Notes under the pieces: generated by a model
Told to the model about the DNA's origin: nothing
Seen by the model: only the letters and a program-made list of their open reading frames with translations
Database searches by the model: none
Part shown: positions 1 to 7,435 of the stretch, in pieces
Position numbering within the stretch: the first letter of the stretch is position 1
How the letters are laid out: each line of letters begins with the position of its first letter
Assembly: GCA_002898675.1 (NCBI GenBank)
Contig: BEHW01000042.1
Coordinates: forward strand, 1-16,964
Origin: a bacterium HR20
Lineage (GTDB): Bacteria; Bacteroidota; Ignavibacteria; Kapaibacteriales; NICIL-2
DNA length: 16,964 bases
Direction of reading: 5' to 3'
Made by a program: the position numbers and the translations under genes

Positions 1-71
1 CTGCTCAGCATTCTGACGTCCTCACTGTGCAAAGAGAGGCAGTCGGAATGTGAGGAGCACCGCAGCAACTT
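1..71. other. Left-edge intergenic stretch, possible start of a further minus-strand gene
   Basis: No complete gene fits here. On the minus strand, about 60 bases after the rhodanese stop, an ATG at 11-9 follows a GAGG at a plausible Shine-Dalgarno distance. It could be the first codons of the next gene in the operon, but only three codons are inside the window, so nothing can be said about its product. Confidence 0.2.
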
Positions 72-554
72 TTAGTCCTTGCTGAGCGGATGGCCAGACT
101 TCGCCCAGGCTTCGATTCCGCCGTACATGTACCAGACACGGTCAATCTTCTCCCGCTGCAGTCGCTTGACCACCCTGCGTGCGTCGGTGCCATCGCGGGA
201 GACCAAGATCATGTTGCGCCGCCGCTTTTGCATGGAGACAAATTCCTTGAGCCGCTTGCGAACTTGCTCGGCGGGAATGTTCACCGAGCCGCGGATGTGC
301 CCTGTGGCAAATTCGTCGGGGGTGCGGAGATCAACAATCACAATCGCAGTATCGAATGCCATCATCTGCGCGATCTCATCGGGAAGAAACGCCGATTCGG
401 GCAGGCTTTCTGCAACGGGGAAATGGTAGATAACTCGCGGGTCTGCCTGCGACTTCTCTTGTGAAGGTGGGGACACTGTCGCATCCTGCACCTGTGCCAG
501 CGACAGTGTCCCCACGATACCAAGCACGACGATAACGCCAATGACCCGGTGCAT
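72..554 (-). CDS. Exported rhodanese-fold protein, active-site Cys replaced by Ser
   Basis: A 160-residue protein. An N-terminal hydrophobic stretch (about residues 4-19, ending in LAQ) looks like a Sec signal peptide, so it probably acts in the periplasm or at the membrane. A single rhodanese domain covers about residues 52-158, with the conserved D75-L-R77, the GHIxGSxNIP segment at 85-94 and the C-terminal GGIEAW. The active-site loop reads S119-R-D-G-T-D; active sulfurtransferases have Cys at this first position. Sulfur transfer by the normal persulfide mechanism is therefore unlikely, and a binding or structural role is inferred. The ATG at 554 was chosen because it opens the signal peptide directly; an upstream in-frame start at 584 would overlap the FKBP gene. 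It lies 7 bases after the FKBP stop, so the two are very probably cotranscribed. A perfect inverted repeat sits within the codons at the signal peptide boundary. Confidence 0.85.
   Translation of the reverse strand: MHRVIGVIVVLGIVGTLSLAQVQDATVSPPSQEKSQADPRVIYHFPVAESLPESAFLPDEIAQMMAFDTAIVIVDLRTPDEFATGHIRGSVNIPAEQVRKRLKEFVSMQKRRRNMILVSRDGTDARRVVKRLQREKIDRVWYMYGGIEAWAKSGHPLSKD
467..515. repeat. Perfect 16-bp inverted repeat inside the rhodanese gene
   Basis: The left arm GTGGGGACACTGTCGC at 467-482 and the right arm GCGACAGTGTCCCCAC at 500-515 are exact reverse complements separated by 17 bases. Each arm also holds the short palindrome GACA-C-TGTC. The whole unit lies in coding sequence just after the signal peptide. 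Its form resembles REP/BIME-type palindromic units, but no second copy was seen in this window, so that label is inference. Confidence 0.8.
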
Positions 555-561
555 CCTCTGC

Positions 562-1296
562 TCAGTTCGTTTCGAGCAATTCAACTTCGAAAATCAACGT
601 CGAGCCTGGAGGAATCACTCCACCGCCGACTTCGCGATCGCCATAAGCGAGGTCTGGCGGCAGGTAGAACTTGTACTTGGAGCCGACTGTCATTAGCTGC
701 ACTGCTTCACTCCAGCCTTTGATGACTTGGTCGAGCTCGAACTCTGTCGGTTCGCCGCGCTTGTAGGAGCTGTCGAATTCAGTGCCATCGAGCAACATGC
801 CGCGATAGTGCACCTTGACTTTTGCTTTCGGACCGGATGGCTTCGGGCCGTTGCCTTGCACAATCACCTCGTACTGCAAACCACTCGGTGTGGTCTTGAC
901 ACCAGCCCGCTTGGCATTTTGCTCGAGGAATTTTTTGCCTTCTGCGCGGTTCTTCGCTGCTTGCTGCGCCTGTTTGGCTTGCTGCTCTGCTTGCTTTTGC
1001 TGCTGGTAGCGCTGGAAGAGTTCTGCGACATCTTGCTCTGCAAGCGCAAGGCGTTTGCCGTCGAGCGCATCTGCGATCGCTTGCTGGAGAATCTCCCGGC
1101 GAAGGGGGAACTGTTGGTCCTTGACCATCTGCATGATGTTTATGCCGAGCGCATAGCTCAAGCTATCGGCAAAGTCATGCAGCTGAGCAGTTGATGCTGC
1201 TGGCTGTGGTACAGCGCCTTTTTTCTGCACTGGCTGTGCCAAAAGGTTGCCTGCCCCGAGTGCGACAGCAAGTGCAATCCACATTGGACGATTCAT
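562..1296 (-). CDS. Exported FKBP-type peptidyl-prolyl cis-trans isomerase
   Basis: A 244-residue protein that should catalyse cis-trans isomerisation of proline peptide bonds and assist folding of exported proteins. It begins with a signal peptide (hydrophobic core about residues 5-18, then LAQP). An FKBP_N-type dimerisation region follows: the DSLSYALGINI segment near residue 42 and a Gln/Lys/Ala-rich coiled stretch at about 98-130. The C-terminal FKBP domain (about 155-244) carries the family signature residues: VHYRG, EFDSSY, VIKGW, LAYGDR and GVIPP followed by STLIFEVELL. The architecture matches FkpA/Mip-type periplasmic isomerases. The ATG at 1296 was chosen because it opens the signal peptide; a longer reading to 1389 adds residues with no family resemblance. 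An AAAGG lies about 9 bases upstream. The gene is followed by the rhodanese gene after 7 bases. Confidence 0.93.
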   Translation of the reverse strand: MNRPMWIALAVALGAGNLLAQPVQKKGAVPQPAASTAQLHDFADSLSYALGINIMQMVKDQQFPLRREILQQAIADALDGKRLALAEQDVAELFQRYQQQKQAEQQAKQAQQAAKNRAEGKKFLEQNAKRAGVKTTPSGLQYEVIVQGNGPKPSGPKAKVKVHYRGMLLDGTEFDSSYKRGEPTEFELDQVIKGWSEAVQLMTVGSKYKFYLPPDLAYGDREVGGGVIPPGSTLIFEVELLETN

Positions 1297-1447
1297 CGAA
1301 GGAACCTTTGAGTAATGATGAAAAAACATTCTGGCGACCAAGCAATGGTGCCAGCACGACATCGGTTGAAGCAATACACCACTCCGCACTCGCCTTCAGC
1401 AGGCAAGACGGAATACTGTGCTCACTGCGAGCAACGTAAACGGACGA
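1297..1447. other. 151-base gap between the DUF2892 and FKBP genes
   Basis: No supported coding sequence lies here. It is the longest gap in the minus-strand cluster and could carry a promoter for the FKBP-rhodanese pair. I found no convincing -35/-10 pair and no hairpin followed by a T run. Confidence 0.4.
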
Positions 1448-1660
1448 TTACTCGTTTTGTTTGACCTTGCGTGTACTCATTCCGAAGAGTGCGTACACAG
1501 GGCAGAAACTCACAAAGCTTGTGAGCAGGAAAATCACAGCGACAATGCCCAGGATAATCGCCCACGTTCCGGTGACCGTACCTGTCAGCAACAGTCCCGC
1601 AATGATGATCGCAATCACAATGCGCAGGCCACGATCGAGCCCACCCATGTTCGCCTTCAT
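1448..1660 (-). CDS. Small DUF2892 (YgaP-like) membrane protein
   Basis: A 70-residue protein of the DUF2892 family. It starts with an amphipathic MGGLDRGLR segment and then has two hydrophobic helices (about residues 13-30 and 32-50). The FCPVYALFG motif follows at about 52-60 and the tail is charged (STRKVKQNE). The family is a small inner-membrane domain; in E. coli YgaP it is fused behind a rhodanese domain. Here the rhodanese domain is encoded separately two genes downstream, with the FKBP gene between. A strong GGAGGAG ribosome site lies just before the ATG. The gene begins 24 bases after the stop of the metallo-hydrolase gene, so cotranscription is likely. Its specific role is not known from sequence. 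Confidence 0.88.
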   Translation of the reverse strand: MKANMGGLDRGLRIVIAIIIAGLLLTGTVTGTWAIILGIVAVIFLLTSFVSFCPVYALFGMSTRKVKQNE

Positions 1661-1684
1661 AGCTCCTCCAGCAAACAGTGAAAC

Positions 1685-2377
1685 TTATTCCAGCCGGAGC
1701 GGGATACTCGCTCCGACTGCTGGCAGTCGCAATGTCAGACCGCGGTCGGCGAATGCCTTGATTGCCGCATCGTGGTCAATCCGAATCAGCTCGAACGTAT
1801 CGAAATGCACTCCGATGATATTGGAGCACCGAAGCAGCTCAGCCGCAACAATTGCATCGTCAACGCCCATGGTAAAATTATCGCCGACTGGAAGGATTGC
1901 AGCATCAAGCGAATAACGGCGCGGAATAAGTTGCATATCGAGCGTCAGCGCAGTATCCCCTGCATAGTAGAACGTCCCAGCAGTCGTGGCGACAACAAAT
2001 CCCATAGGGTTCCCACCATATGTCCCATCGGGTAAGCTGCTCGAATGCTGCGCCACAACACACTGAACCGTTCCAAATGGCGCACGCCACGTCCCACCAG
2101 TGTTCATTGGTCGAACGTTGTGCACTCCCTGCTTGCCAAGCCACTCGAAAATTTCCCATGCGCAGAGAACAACTGCTCCTGTCTGCTTGGCTAAAGCAAC
2201 AGCATCGGCAACGTGGTCGGCATGGCCGTGGGAAAGCAGAATATAATCGGCACGGATGCTCTCCAGTGTTATTCCCGCTGCCAGTGGGTTCGGAGTGATG
2301 AACGGATCGAACAAGAGCCGTTCACCGCTCGGCAACTCGATTGCAAAACACGAGTGACCGTAGTATGTAAACGTCAT
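1685..2377 (-). CDS. UPF0173-type metal-dependent hydrolase, metallo-beta-lactamase fold (UlaG-like)
   Basis: A 230-residue cytoplasmic protein with the metallo-beta-lactamase fold. The metal-binding signature HGHADH is at residues 50-55 (H50, H52, D54, H55). Other family marks are GHSCF at 7-11, FDPF at 23-26, the GDT motif in the YYAGDT segment and a late HFDTFELI segment with a histidine where the family has a metal ligand. The length fits UPF0173 proteins closely. The fold suggests hydrolysis of an ester, lactone or phosphodiester on a divalent metal centre, but the substrate is not established for most members and cannot be read here. The gene lies 31 bases after mtgA and 24 bases before the DUF2892 gene, probably in one operon. 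The start is an ATG; the ribosome site is weak. Confidence 0.92.
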   Translation of the reverse strand: MTFTYYGHSCFAIELPSGERLLFDPFITPNPLAAGITLESIRADYILLSHGHADHVADAVALAKQTGAVVLCAWEIFEWLGKQGVHNVRPMNTGGTWRAPFGTVQCVVAQHSSSLPDGTYGGNPMGFVVATTAGTFYYAGDTALTLDMQLIPRRYSLDAAILPVGDNFTMGVDDAIVAAELLRCSNIIGVHFDTFELIRIDHDAAIKAFADRGLTLRLPAVGASIPLRLE

Positions 2378-2408
2378 TGCTTTTCAACCTATGGTGGGGT
2401 ACGCAAAA

Positions 2409-3107
2409 TTAGTGCGCATACCACTGGCGCGGGACCGCTACTTGCTCCATCCGCGCCAGTATCGTCGCTTGTCGCTTTCGGATATATGCGGTCGGTTGCC
2501 AAAAGCGCCAGCGGCGTGGATTCGGTAGCACCGCAGCCATCAACGCCGCTTCCGATGCGGTCAGCTGACGGGCAGACTTTTTCCAATACCGATTGGCCGC
2601 AGCCTCGACGCCATAGACACCTGGTGCAAACTCTACAACGTTGAGGTAGATCTCCATGATTCGACGTTTGCCCCACACTGCTTCGATGAGCACGGTGAAG
2701 TATGCTTCGAGTGCCTTCCGAATGTACGTGCGTCCATGCCAGAGAAAAACATTCTTTGCCGTCTGCATCGTGATTGTACTCGCACCATAGAGCTTGCGCC
2801 CTTCGTAGCGCTCGTTGAGCTTACGCGCTTGTTCGATTGCCTCCCAATCGAACCCGTGATGCTCGAAAAACCGTGTATCCTCAGCAGCGATCACTGCACG
2901 TACCATCATTGGCGAAATGTCTTCGAGTGGTACCCAGCGCTTGTCGATCCCGTACCACTTCCCACCATCGAGCAGGTCTTCGATAAGATTGGCAATCATG
3001 ACCGTGGTAATCGGTGGGCGGACAAATGCGTAGAGGAGCACCCAGAGTCCAGTCCCGATGAACCAGGCAAGACAAACTCTGACGGTCCAAATGACAATCG
3101 TGCGCAT
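2409..3107 (-). CDS. mtgA: Monofunctional biosynthetic peptidoglycan transglycosylase
   Basis: A 232-residue family 51 glycosyltransferase that polymerises lipid II into glycan strands at the outer face of the inner membrane. One N-terminal membrane anchor covers about residues 4-28. The GT51 motifs appear in order: EDTRFFEHHGFD from E76 (with the catalytic Glu), GASTITMQTAKN at 108-119, and KRRIMEIYLN at 147-156 followed by the GVYGVEAAA segment. There is no transpeptidase domain, so it is the monofunctional form, and its length is normal for MtgA. The ATG at 3107 was preferred to a TTG at 3137, because the membrane anchor follows it directly and the longer form reaches into the AT-rich divergent control region. 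It is the first gene of the minus-strand cluster and is transcribed divergently from the Lrp-family regulator. Confidence 0.93.
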   Translation of the reverse strand: MRTIVIWTVRVCLAWFIGTGLWVLLYAFVRPPITTVMIANLIEDLLDGGKWYGIDKRWVPLEDISPMMVRAVIAAEDTRFFEHHGFDWEAIEQARKLNERYEGRKLYGASTITMQTAKNVFLWHGRTYIRKALEAYFTVLIEAVWGKRRIMEIYLNVVEFAPGVYGVEAAANRYWKKSARQLTASEAALMAAVLPNPRRWRFWQPTAYIRKRQATILARMEQVAVPRQWYAH

Positions 3108-3139
3108 ACTTGAATCTTTTCGTAATTTCGCTGCCAATA

Positions 3140-3154
3140 GTTGAAGTTTTCAAC
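3140..3154. promoter_or_regulatory. 15-bp palindrome between mtgA and the Lrp-family gene, putative operator
   Basis: GTTGAA-GTT-TTCAAC is a perfect palindrome in an AT-rich stretch between divergent genes, ending 12 bases before the likely TTG start of the regulator. Lrp/AsnC proteins usually bind AT-centred palindromes of about this size and often control their own gene. A weaker TTGA-N10-TCAA pair at 3167-3184 could be a second site. Binding is inferred, not shown. Confidence 0.45.
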
Positions 3155-3166
3155 AAAAAACGCGTT

Positions 3167-3655
3167 TTGAAGAAAAATTATCAACTTTCCGAGACTGACC
3201 TTCTGCTCTGCCACTTGCTTGAGGAGAATGCTCGCTTGAGCATGACAGAGCTCGCTGAACGGATTGGATTATCCGTTACCGCAACGAGCGAGCACATCCG
3301 CAAGTTAGAGCAGCAAGGGATCATCACGGGGTACCACGCACACCTCGCACCGGCGGCAATCGGACTAGACATCACCGCCTTCGTGTTCGTCTGGGTTGAA
3401 GGAAGTGCGCACTACCCTGCCTTTATCGAGCGCTGCAAGAAAGTCCCGGCGATTCTCGAATGCCATGCCATCACGGGAGAGGCTTCGCACCTTCTCAAAG
3501 TTCGCCTCACCAATACTGCTGCACTTGAAGAGTTGCTCTCGACAATTCAACAGTGGCGTGGCGTTCAACGCACGCAAACGAGCATTGTCCTCTCCACCCC
3601 GATCGAGACAACCCAACTTCTCCGGCATGTTTCACCACCGAAACGGCGACGATGA
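3167..3655 (+). CDS. Lrp/AsnC-family transcriptional regulator
   Basis: A 162-residue DNA-binding regulator. An N-terminal winged helix-turn-helix covers about residues 7-55, with the typical ENARLSMTELAERIGLS run followed by the recognition helix and the RKLEQQGIITGY wing. A C-terminal RAM/ligand-binding domain (about 65-145) probably binds an amino acid and drives oligomerisation. No ATG is available near the N-terminus, since the first lies inside the HTH. The TTG at 3167 gives a normal-length protein; a TTG at 3110 would add 19 unrelated residues and cross the palindrome. There is no clear ribosome site. The stop overlaps the ATG of the glutamine synthetase gene (ATGA, 3652-3655), which points to a role in controlling glutamine synthesis. 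Glutamine or glutamate as effector is inference. Confidence 0.88.
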   Translation: MKKNYQLSETDLLLCHLLEENARLSMTELAERIGLSVTATSEHIRKLEQQGIITGYHAHLAPAAIGLDITAFVFVWVEGSAHYPAFIERCKKVPAILECHAITGEASHLLKVRLTNTAALEELLSTIQQWRGVQRTQTSIVLSTPIETTQLLRHVSPPKRRR

Positions 3656-5802
3656 CCGCACACACTGGTTCTGCTGCTCATGCCGCTTGGCGCCCTAATG
3701 GCATCCCACTCGAATCCTCGGATGCGCTGCACGAAGCATTCGCAAGTGATGTTTTCACACTCGAGCAAATGCGCCAGCGGCTGTCAAAGCCTGTCTTTAC
3801 CTCGCTTCGCGAGACAATCGAGAAAGGGCTCCCTCTCGATCCGAGCATTGCCGATACCGTTGCACTCGCGATGAAGGAGTGGGCTACCGAGCGTGGCGCT
3901 ACGCACTTTACGCATTGGTTCCAACCGCTGACAGGATCAACTGCAGAAAAGCACGAAAGCTTCGTTACTCCTCTTGCCGGTGGTGGCGCCGTCACCGAGT
4001 TTTCCGGGAAAGACCTCATTCAAGGAGAGCCGGATGCATCCTCCTTCCCCAGCGGCGGGCTCCGCGCAACCTTCGAAGCACGTGGCTACACTGCGTGGGA
4101 TCCGAGCTCGCCTGCATTCATCATGCGACATTCGAACGGCGCCACGCTCTGTATCCCGACCGTCTTCGCATCCTGGACAGGCGAAGCACTCGATGCAAAG
4201 CTCCCGCTCCTGCGGTCGCTCGATGCGCTCGACCGCAGCGTCGTCCGCGCACTTGCGCTGCTGGGCATCCATGCCAACCGTGCCTACGCGACGATGGGCT
4301 GCGAACAAGAGTACTTCCTCGTGGATGAATCGTTCTACTACCGACGGCCGGATCTCTACCTGACCGGACGCACTCTCTTTGGAGCAAAACCTCCGCGTGG
4401 GCAGGAACTCGAAGACCACTACTTCGGCACCATCCCAGATCGCGTGCTCTCGTACATGACCGAGGTCGAGCACGCGCTCTACCGGCTCGGTGTCCCCGTT
4501 AAAACGCGGCATAACGAGGTTGCTCCCGCGCAGTATGAGATTGCTCCCATCTTCGAGCATGCGAACGTTGCAGCCGATCACCAACACCTGGTCATGACTA
4601 TCCTCCGCTCCACAGCGCGGCGATTTGGCTTAGCATGCCTCCTCCATGAAAAGCCGTTTGCCGGTGTCAACGGAAGCGGCAAACATCTCAATTGGTCCAT
4701 TGCAACCGACACTGGGCTGAATCTTCTCGACCCAGGCAGCGATCCACAGCAGAACATGGTGTTTCTGTTCTTCTGCACCGCGATGATCAAAGCCGTCCAC
4801 CGCCACCAAGATTTGCTTCGCTTGAGCGTCGCCTCGGCAGCAAACGATCACCGCCTGGGAGCACACGAAGCACCACCAGCGATCATCTCCATGTACCTTG
4901 GCGATGCACTTACGGAGATGTTCGAACGCATCGCCCGCGGCGAGCCACAGGGTGCCTCGTCCAATGATGGCAGCATCCTGCAATTGGGTGCACGCATTCT
5001 TCCGCATCTTCCGCGCCATGCAACTGACCGAAATCGAACCTCGCCCTTTGCGTTCACGGGTGCCAAGTTCGAGTTCCGAGCAGTCGGCGCATCCCAGAGT
5101 GTCTCGTTCCCCGCAACGGTGCTCAATACGATTGCAGCTGAGGCCATTGATGAACTTGCAGCATCGCTCGAACGCTCCCTTGCACAAGGGACTCCACTGG
5201 CGAACGCACTCGAAGAAGTCATCGGGCAGGCTATCGCCGAACACCGCGCAATCATCTACAACGACGATGGCTATTCAGCAGCATGGCACGCAGAAGCAGC
5301 AAAACGAGGTCTGCTCAACCTCCGCTCAACGATTGAAGCAATCCCCACGCTGACTGCGCCCAAAAACGTCGAACTTTTTGCACGCTACGGCATCTTCCAC
5401 GAACGCGAGCTTGCTGCCCGCCAGGAAATTGCCTACACGCAGTACTTCAAGACCATCAACATCGAAGCTGAGACTACCGAGCGGATTGCAATGACGCAGC
5501 TTCTGCCCGCATGCTTTGCGTACCTTGAGTCGCTCGGCACTATCAAAATCGGAGCTGCCGCTGGCGCCCTCGCTCGAGAAGTCGCCGATTTGACCGATCA
5601 GTTCGCAGAAGCACTTGCCGAGCTCCGGCAGCAAAATCGTGAGCTTGGCGGTGACATGCCACGACAGAAAGCACACCACATGGCCACGAACGTTCTGCCC
5701 GCGATGGAGCGCGTTCGTGCAGTTGCTGATCAACTCGAGCGGCTCGTCCCAGAGCAGCTTTGGCAACTACCGAGCTACCAGCAATTGCTCTGGCTCAAGT
5801 AA
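3652..5802 (+). CDS. glnN: Type III glutamine synthetase
   Basis: A 716-residue GSIII enzyme that makes glutamine from glutamate, ammonia and ATP in the cytoplasm. The length suits GSIII (about 700-730 residues) and not GSI or GSII. Seen in order are the GSIII N-terminal region, GCEQEYF at 216-222, the RPDLYLTGRTLFG segment, KTRHNEVAPAQYEIAP, the HEKPFAGVNGSGKH loop ending near K344-H345, NDHRLG at 398-403 and FEFRAVG near 473-479. A long helical C-terminal region typical of the type follows. The ATG at 3652 was chosen because it overlaps the stop of the Lrp-family gene. Some positions differ from the motif I recall for the family: L346 in KHLNWS, H405 in GAHEAPP and A471 in TGAKFE. Whether these are unusual needs an alignment. 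purH follows after 41 bases. Confidence 0.95.
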   Translation: MTAHTGSAAHAAWRPNGIPLESSDALHEAFASDVFTLEQMRQRLSKPVFTSLRETIEKGLPLDPSIADTVALAMKEWATERGATHFTHWFQPLTGSTAEKHESFVTPLAGGGAVTEFSGKDLIQGEPDASSFPSGGLRATFEARGYTAWDPSSPAFIMRHSNGATLCIPTVFASWTGEALDAKLPLLRSLDALDRSVVRALALLGIHANRAYATMGCEQEYFLVDESFYYRRPDLYLTGRTLFGAKPPRGQELEDHYFGTIPDRVLSYMTEVEHALYRLGVPVKTRHNEVAPAQYEIAPIFEHANVAADHQHLVMTILRSTARRFGLACLLHEKPFAGVNGSGKHLNWSIATDTGLNLLDPGSDPQQNMVFLFFCTAMIKAVHRHQDLLRLSVASAANDHRLGAHEAPPAIISMYLGDALTEMFERIARGEPQGASSNDGSILQLGARILPHLPRHATDRNRTSPFAFTGAKFEFRAVGASQSVSFPATVLNTIAAEAIDELAASLERSLAQGTPLANALEEVIGQAIAEHRAIIYNDDGYSAAWHAEAAKRGLLNLRSTIEAIPTLTAPKNVELFARYGIFHERELAARQEIAYTQYFKTINIEAETTERIAMTQLLPACFAYLESLGTIKIGAAAGALAREVADLTDQFAEALAELRQQNRELGGDMPRQKAHHMATNVLPAMERVRAVADQLERLVPEQLWQLPSYQQLLWLK

Positions 5803-5843
5803 GGCAGGTATTTTCGCGGCTCTTCCAACAATCCCGAACGCTG

Positions 5844-7379
5844 ATGGAAACACCACCTATCAAACGTGCACTGCTGAGCGCATGGGATAAACGCGGTGTC
5901 ACCGACTTCGCACGAGCGCTCCACGAGCTGGGCGTCGAACTGCTCTCAACAGGAGGGACAGCGCTCGCACTCAAGGATACGGGAATTCCTGTCACACTCG
6001 TCGAGCATCGCACCGGCTTCCCCGAAATTCTCGACGGCCGCGTCAAAACGCTCCATCCTGCCATCCATGCTGCAATCTTGGCTCGGCGTGATGACCCCTC
6101 CCATCGCGAGCAGCTCGGCATGCACAGCATTGAGCCGATTGATCTGGTGTACGTCAATCTCTACCCATTCCCCGATGTCGCCGCTGACAGTCGTGATGAG
6201 CAGAGCATTCTCGAGATGATTGACATCGGCGGACCAACGCTCCTGCGGGCAGCTGCGAAAAACTATCGCTGGGTGGTTCCGATCGTGCGTGCCGATGATT
6301 GCCCGCTCGTCATCGAGCATCTCCGCAGCGAAGGAAGAATCCCGCTCGAGCTTCGCCGTCAGCTTGCTGCGCTGACGTTCCAGTACACGGCATGGTACGA
6401 CGCGCAGATTGCGCAGTACTTTGCCCCCTCGCCCATCGAACAGCAATTCTTTACGCTTGGGATGGCACCGAAACACTCACTGCGGTATGGAGAAAATCCG
6501 CACCAGCAGGCAGCATACTTCGGCACGCTGACGGAATGCTTTGCCCATCGCCACGGCAAAGAGCTTTCGTACAACAACTTGCTCGATCTCGACGCCGCCG
6601 TCGGGCTGGTGATGGAATTCTCCGAGCCGACGATCGTGATCGTCAAGCACACGAACCCATGCGGTGTTGGCTCTGGCGCAACGCTTCTGGAGGCATGGGA
6701 GAAAGCATATGCCACCGACACCGTCTCGCCATTCGGTGGGATTGTTGCAGCCAATACCACGATTGAAGAAGACTTTGCGGCACACATTCACCCCCTCTTT
6801 ACCGAGCTGATCGTTGCGCCGGCATTTAGCGATGAAGCGCTGGCGATACTGACCAAAAAGCGCGATCGCCGGCTCATCACCTTCGATCCGAACGTGATCC
6901 AGCAGCAGCGAGAACGTGCTCGTGTGCGGTCAGTACTCGGCGGCGTCCTCGTGCAGACAGCCGATCGTGAGCTGTTCCATCCGGACCAGTTGCGGGTCGT
7001 AACCGAACGCGAGCCAAGCGATCGCGAGCTTCGCGCGATGATGTTCGCTTGGAAAGTCGTCAAGCATACCAAGTCGAACGCCATCGTTTACGCCGGACCA
7101 GACCGAACACTCGCAATCGGTGCGGGGCAACCCTCCCGCGTTGATAGCGCGCGTATCGCTGCATGGAAAGCTACGCAGTTCGGCATTGACTTGCGTGGTG
7201 CAGCCGTCGCAAGCGATGCATTCTTCCCTTTCCCCGATGGCGTCATCCAGTGCGCTGAAGCTGGTGCTACCGCGATTATTCAGCCTGGCGGCTCGATTCG
7301 CGACGAAGAAGTCATCCGCGCTGCCAACGAACGAAACATTGCGATGATTTTTACTGGCATGCGGCATTTCCTCCATTGA
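5844..7379 (+). CDS. purH: Bifunctional AICAR transformylase / IMP cyclohydrolase
   Basis: A 511-residue enzyme for the last two steps of IMP synthesis: formylation of AICAR with 10-formyl-tetrahydrofolate, then ring closure. The N-terminal MGS-like cyclohydrolase domain (about 1-130) shows the STGGTA, GFPEILDGRVKTLHP and NLYPF segments. The C-terminal transformylase domain shows LRYGENPHQ, the catalytic K268-H269 in KHTNPCG, FGGIVA and the final FPFPDG to QPGGSIRDEE region. K268-H269 lies within two residues of the E. coli catalytic pair. The ATG at 5844 gives the usual N-terminus; no clear Shine-Dalgarno precedes it. It follows glnN by 41 bases on the same strand, so the two are probably cotranscribed. 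De novo purine synthesis consumes glutamine, which makes the pairing reasonable. Confidence 0.96.
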   Translation: METPPIKRALLSAWDKRGVTDFARALHELGVELLSTGGTALALKDTGIPVTLVEHRTGFPEILDGRVKTLHPAIHAAILARRDDPSHREQLGMHSIEPIDLVYVNLYPFPDVAADSRDEQSILEMIDIGGPTLLRAAAKNYRWVVPIVRADDCPLVIEHLRSEGRIPLELRRQLAALTFQYTAWYDAQIAQYFAPSPIEQQFFTLGMAPKHSLRYGENPHQQAAYFGTLTECFAHRHGKELSYNNLLDLDAAVGLVMEFSEPTIVIVKHTNPCGVGSGATLLEAWEKAYATDTVSPFGGIVAANTTIEEDFAAHIHPLFTELIVAPAFSDEALAILTKKRDRRLITFDPNVIQQQRERARVRSVLGGVLVQTADRELFHPDQLRVVTEREPSDRELRAMMFAWKVVKHTKSNAIVYAGPDRTLAIGAGQPSRVDSARIAAWKATQFGIDLRGAAVASDAFFPFPDGVIQCAEAGATAIIQPGGSIRDEEVIRAANERNIAMIFTGMRHFLH

Positions 7380-7433
7380 CAGGAGCGCCAGCGTTCCACC
7401 GTTGCGGGCATGGGAGGGTGCGCTCATCTCCTG
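7380..7433. terminator. Imperfect hairpin between converging purH and oxidoreductase genes
   Basis: The 56-base convergent gap holds CAGGAGCGC at 7380-7388, which can pair with GCG (7420-7422) plus CTCCTG (7428-7433) around a 5-base bulge and a long loop. No T run follows on either strand. It may help end transcription from both sides, but it is not a canonical intrinsic terminator. Confidence 0.2.
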
Positions 7434-7435
7434 CG

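Noticed and set aside
1419..1436. Short hairpin (GCTC-N5-GAGC) after the DUF2892 gene as a terminator
   Set aside because: The stem is only 4 bp and no T run follows, so it does not meet the pattern of an intrinsic terminator.
3937..4587. Minus-strand open frame of 216 codons within the glutamine synthetase gene
   Set aside because: It is Cys/Arg-rich with no recognisable domain and lies inside an intact conserved enzyme gene on the other strand.
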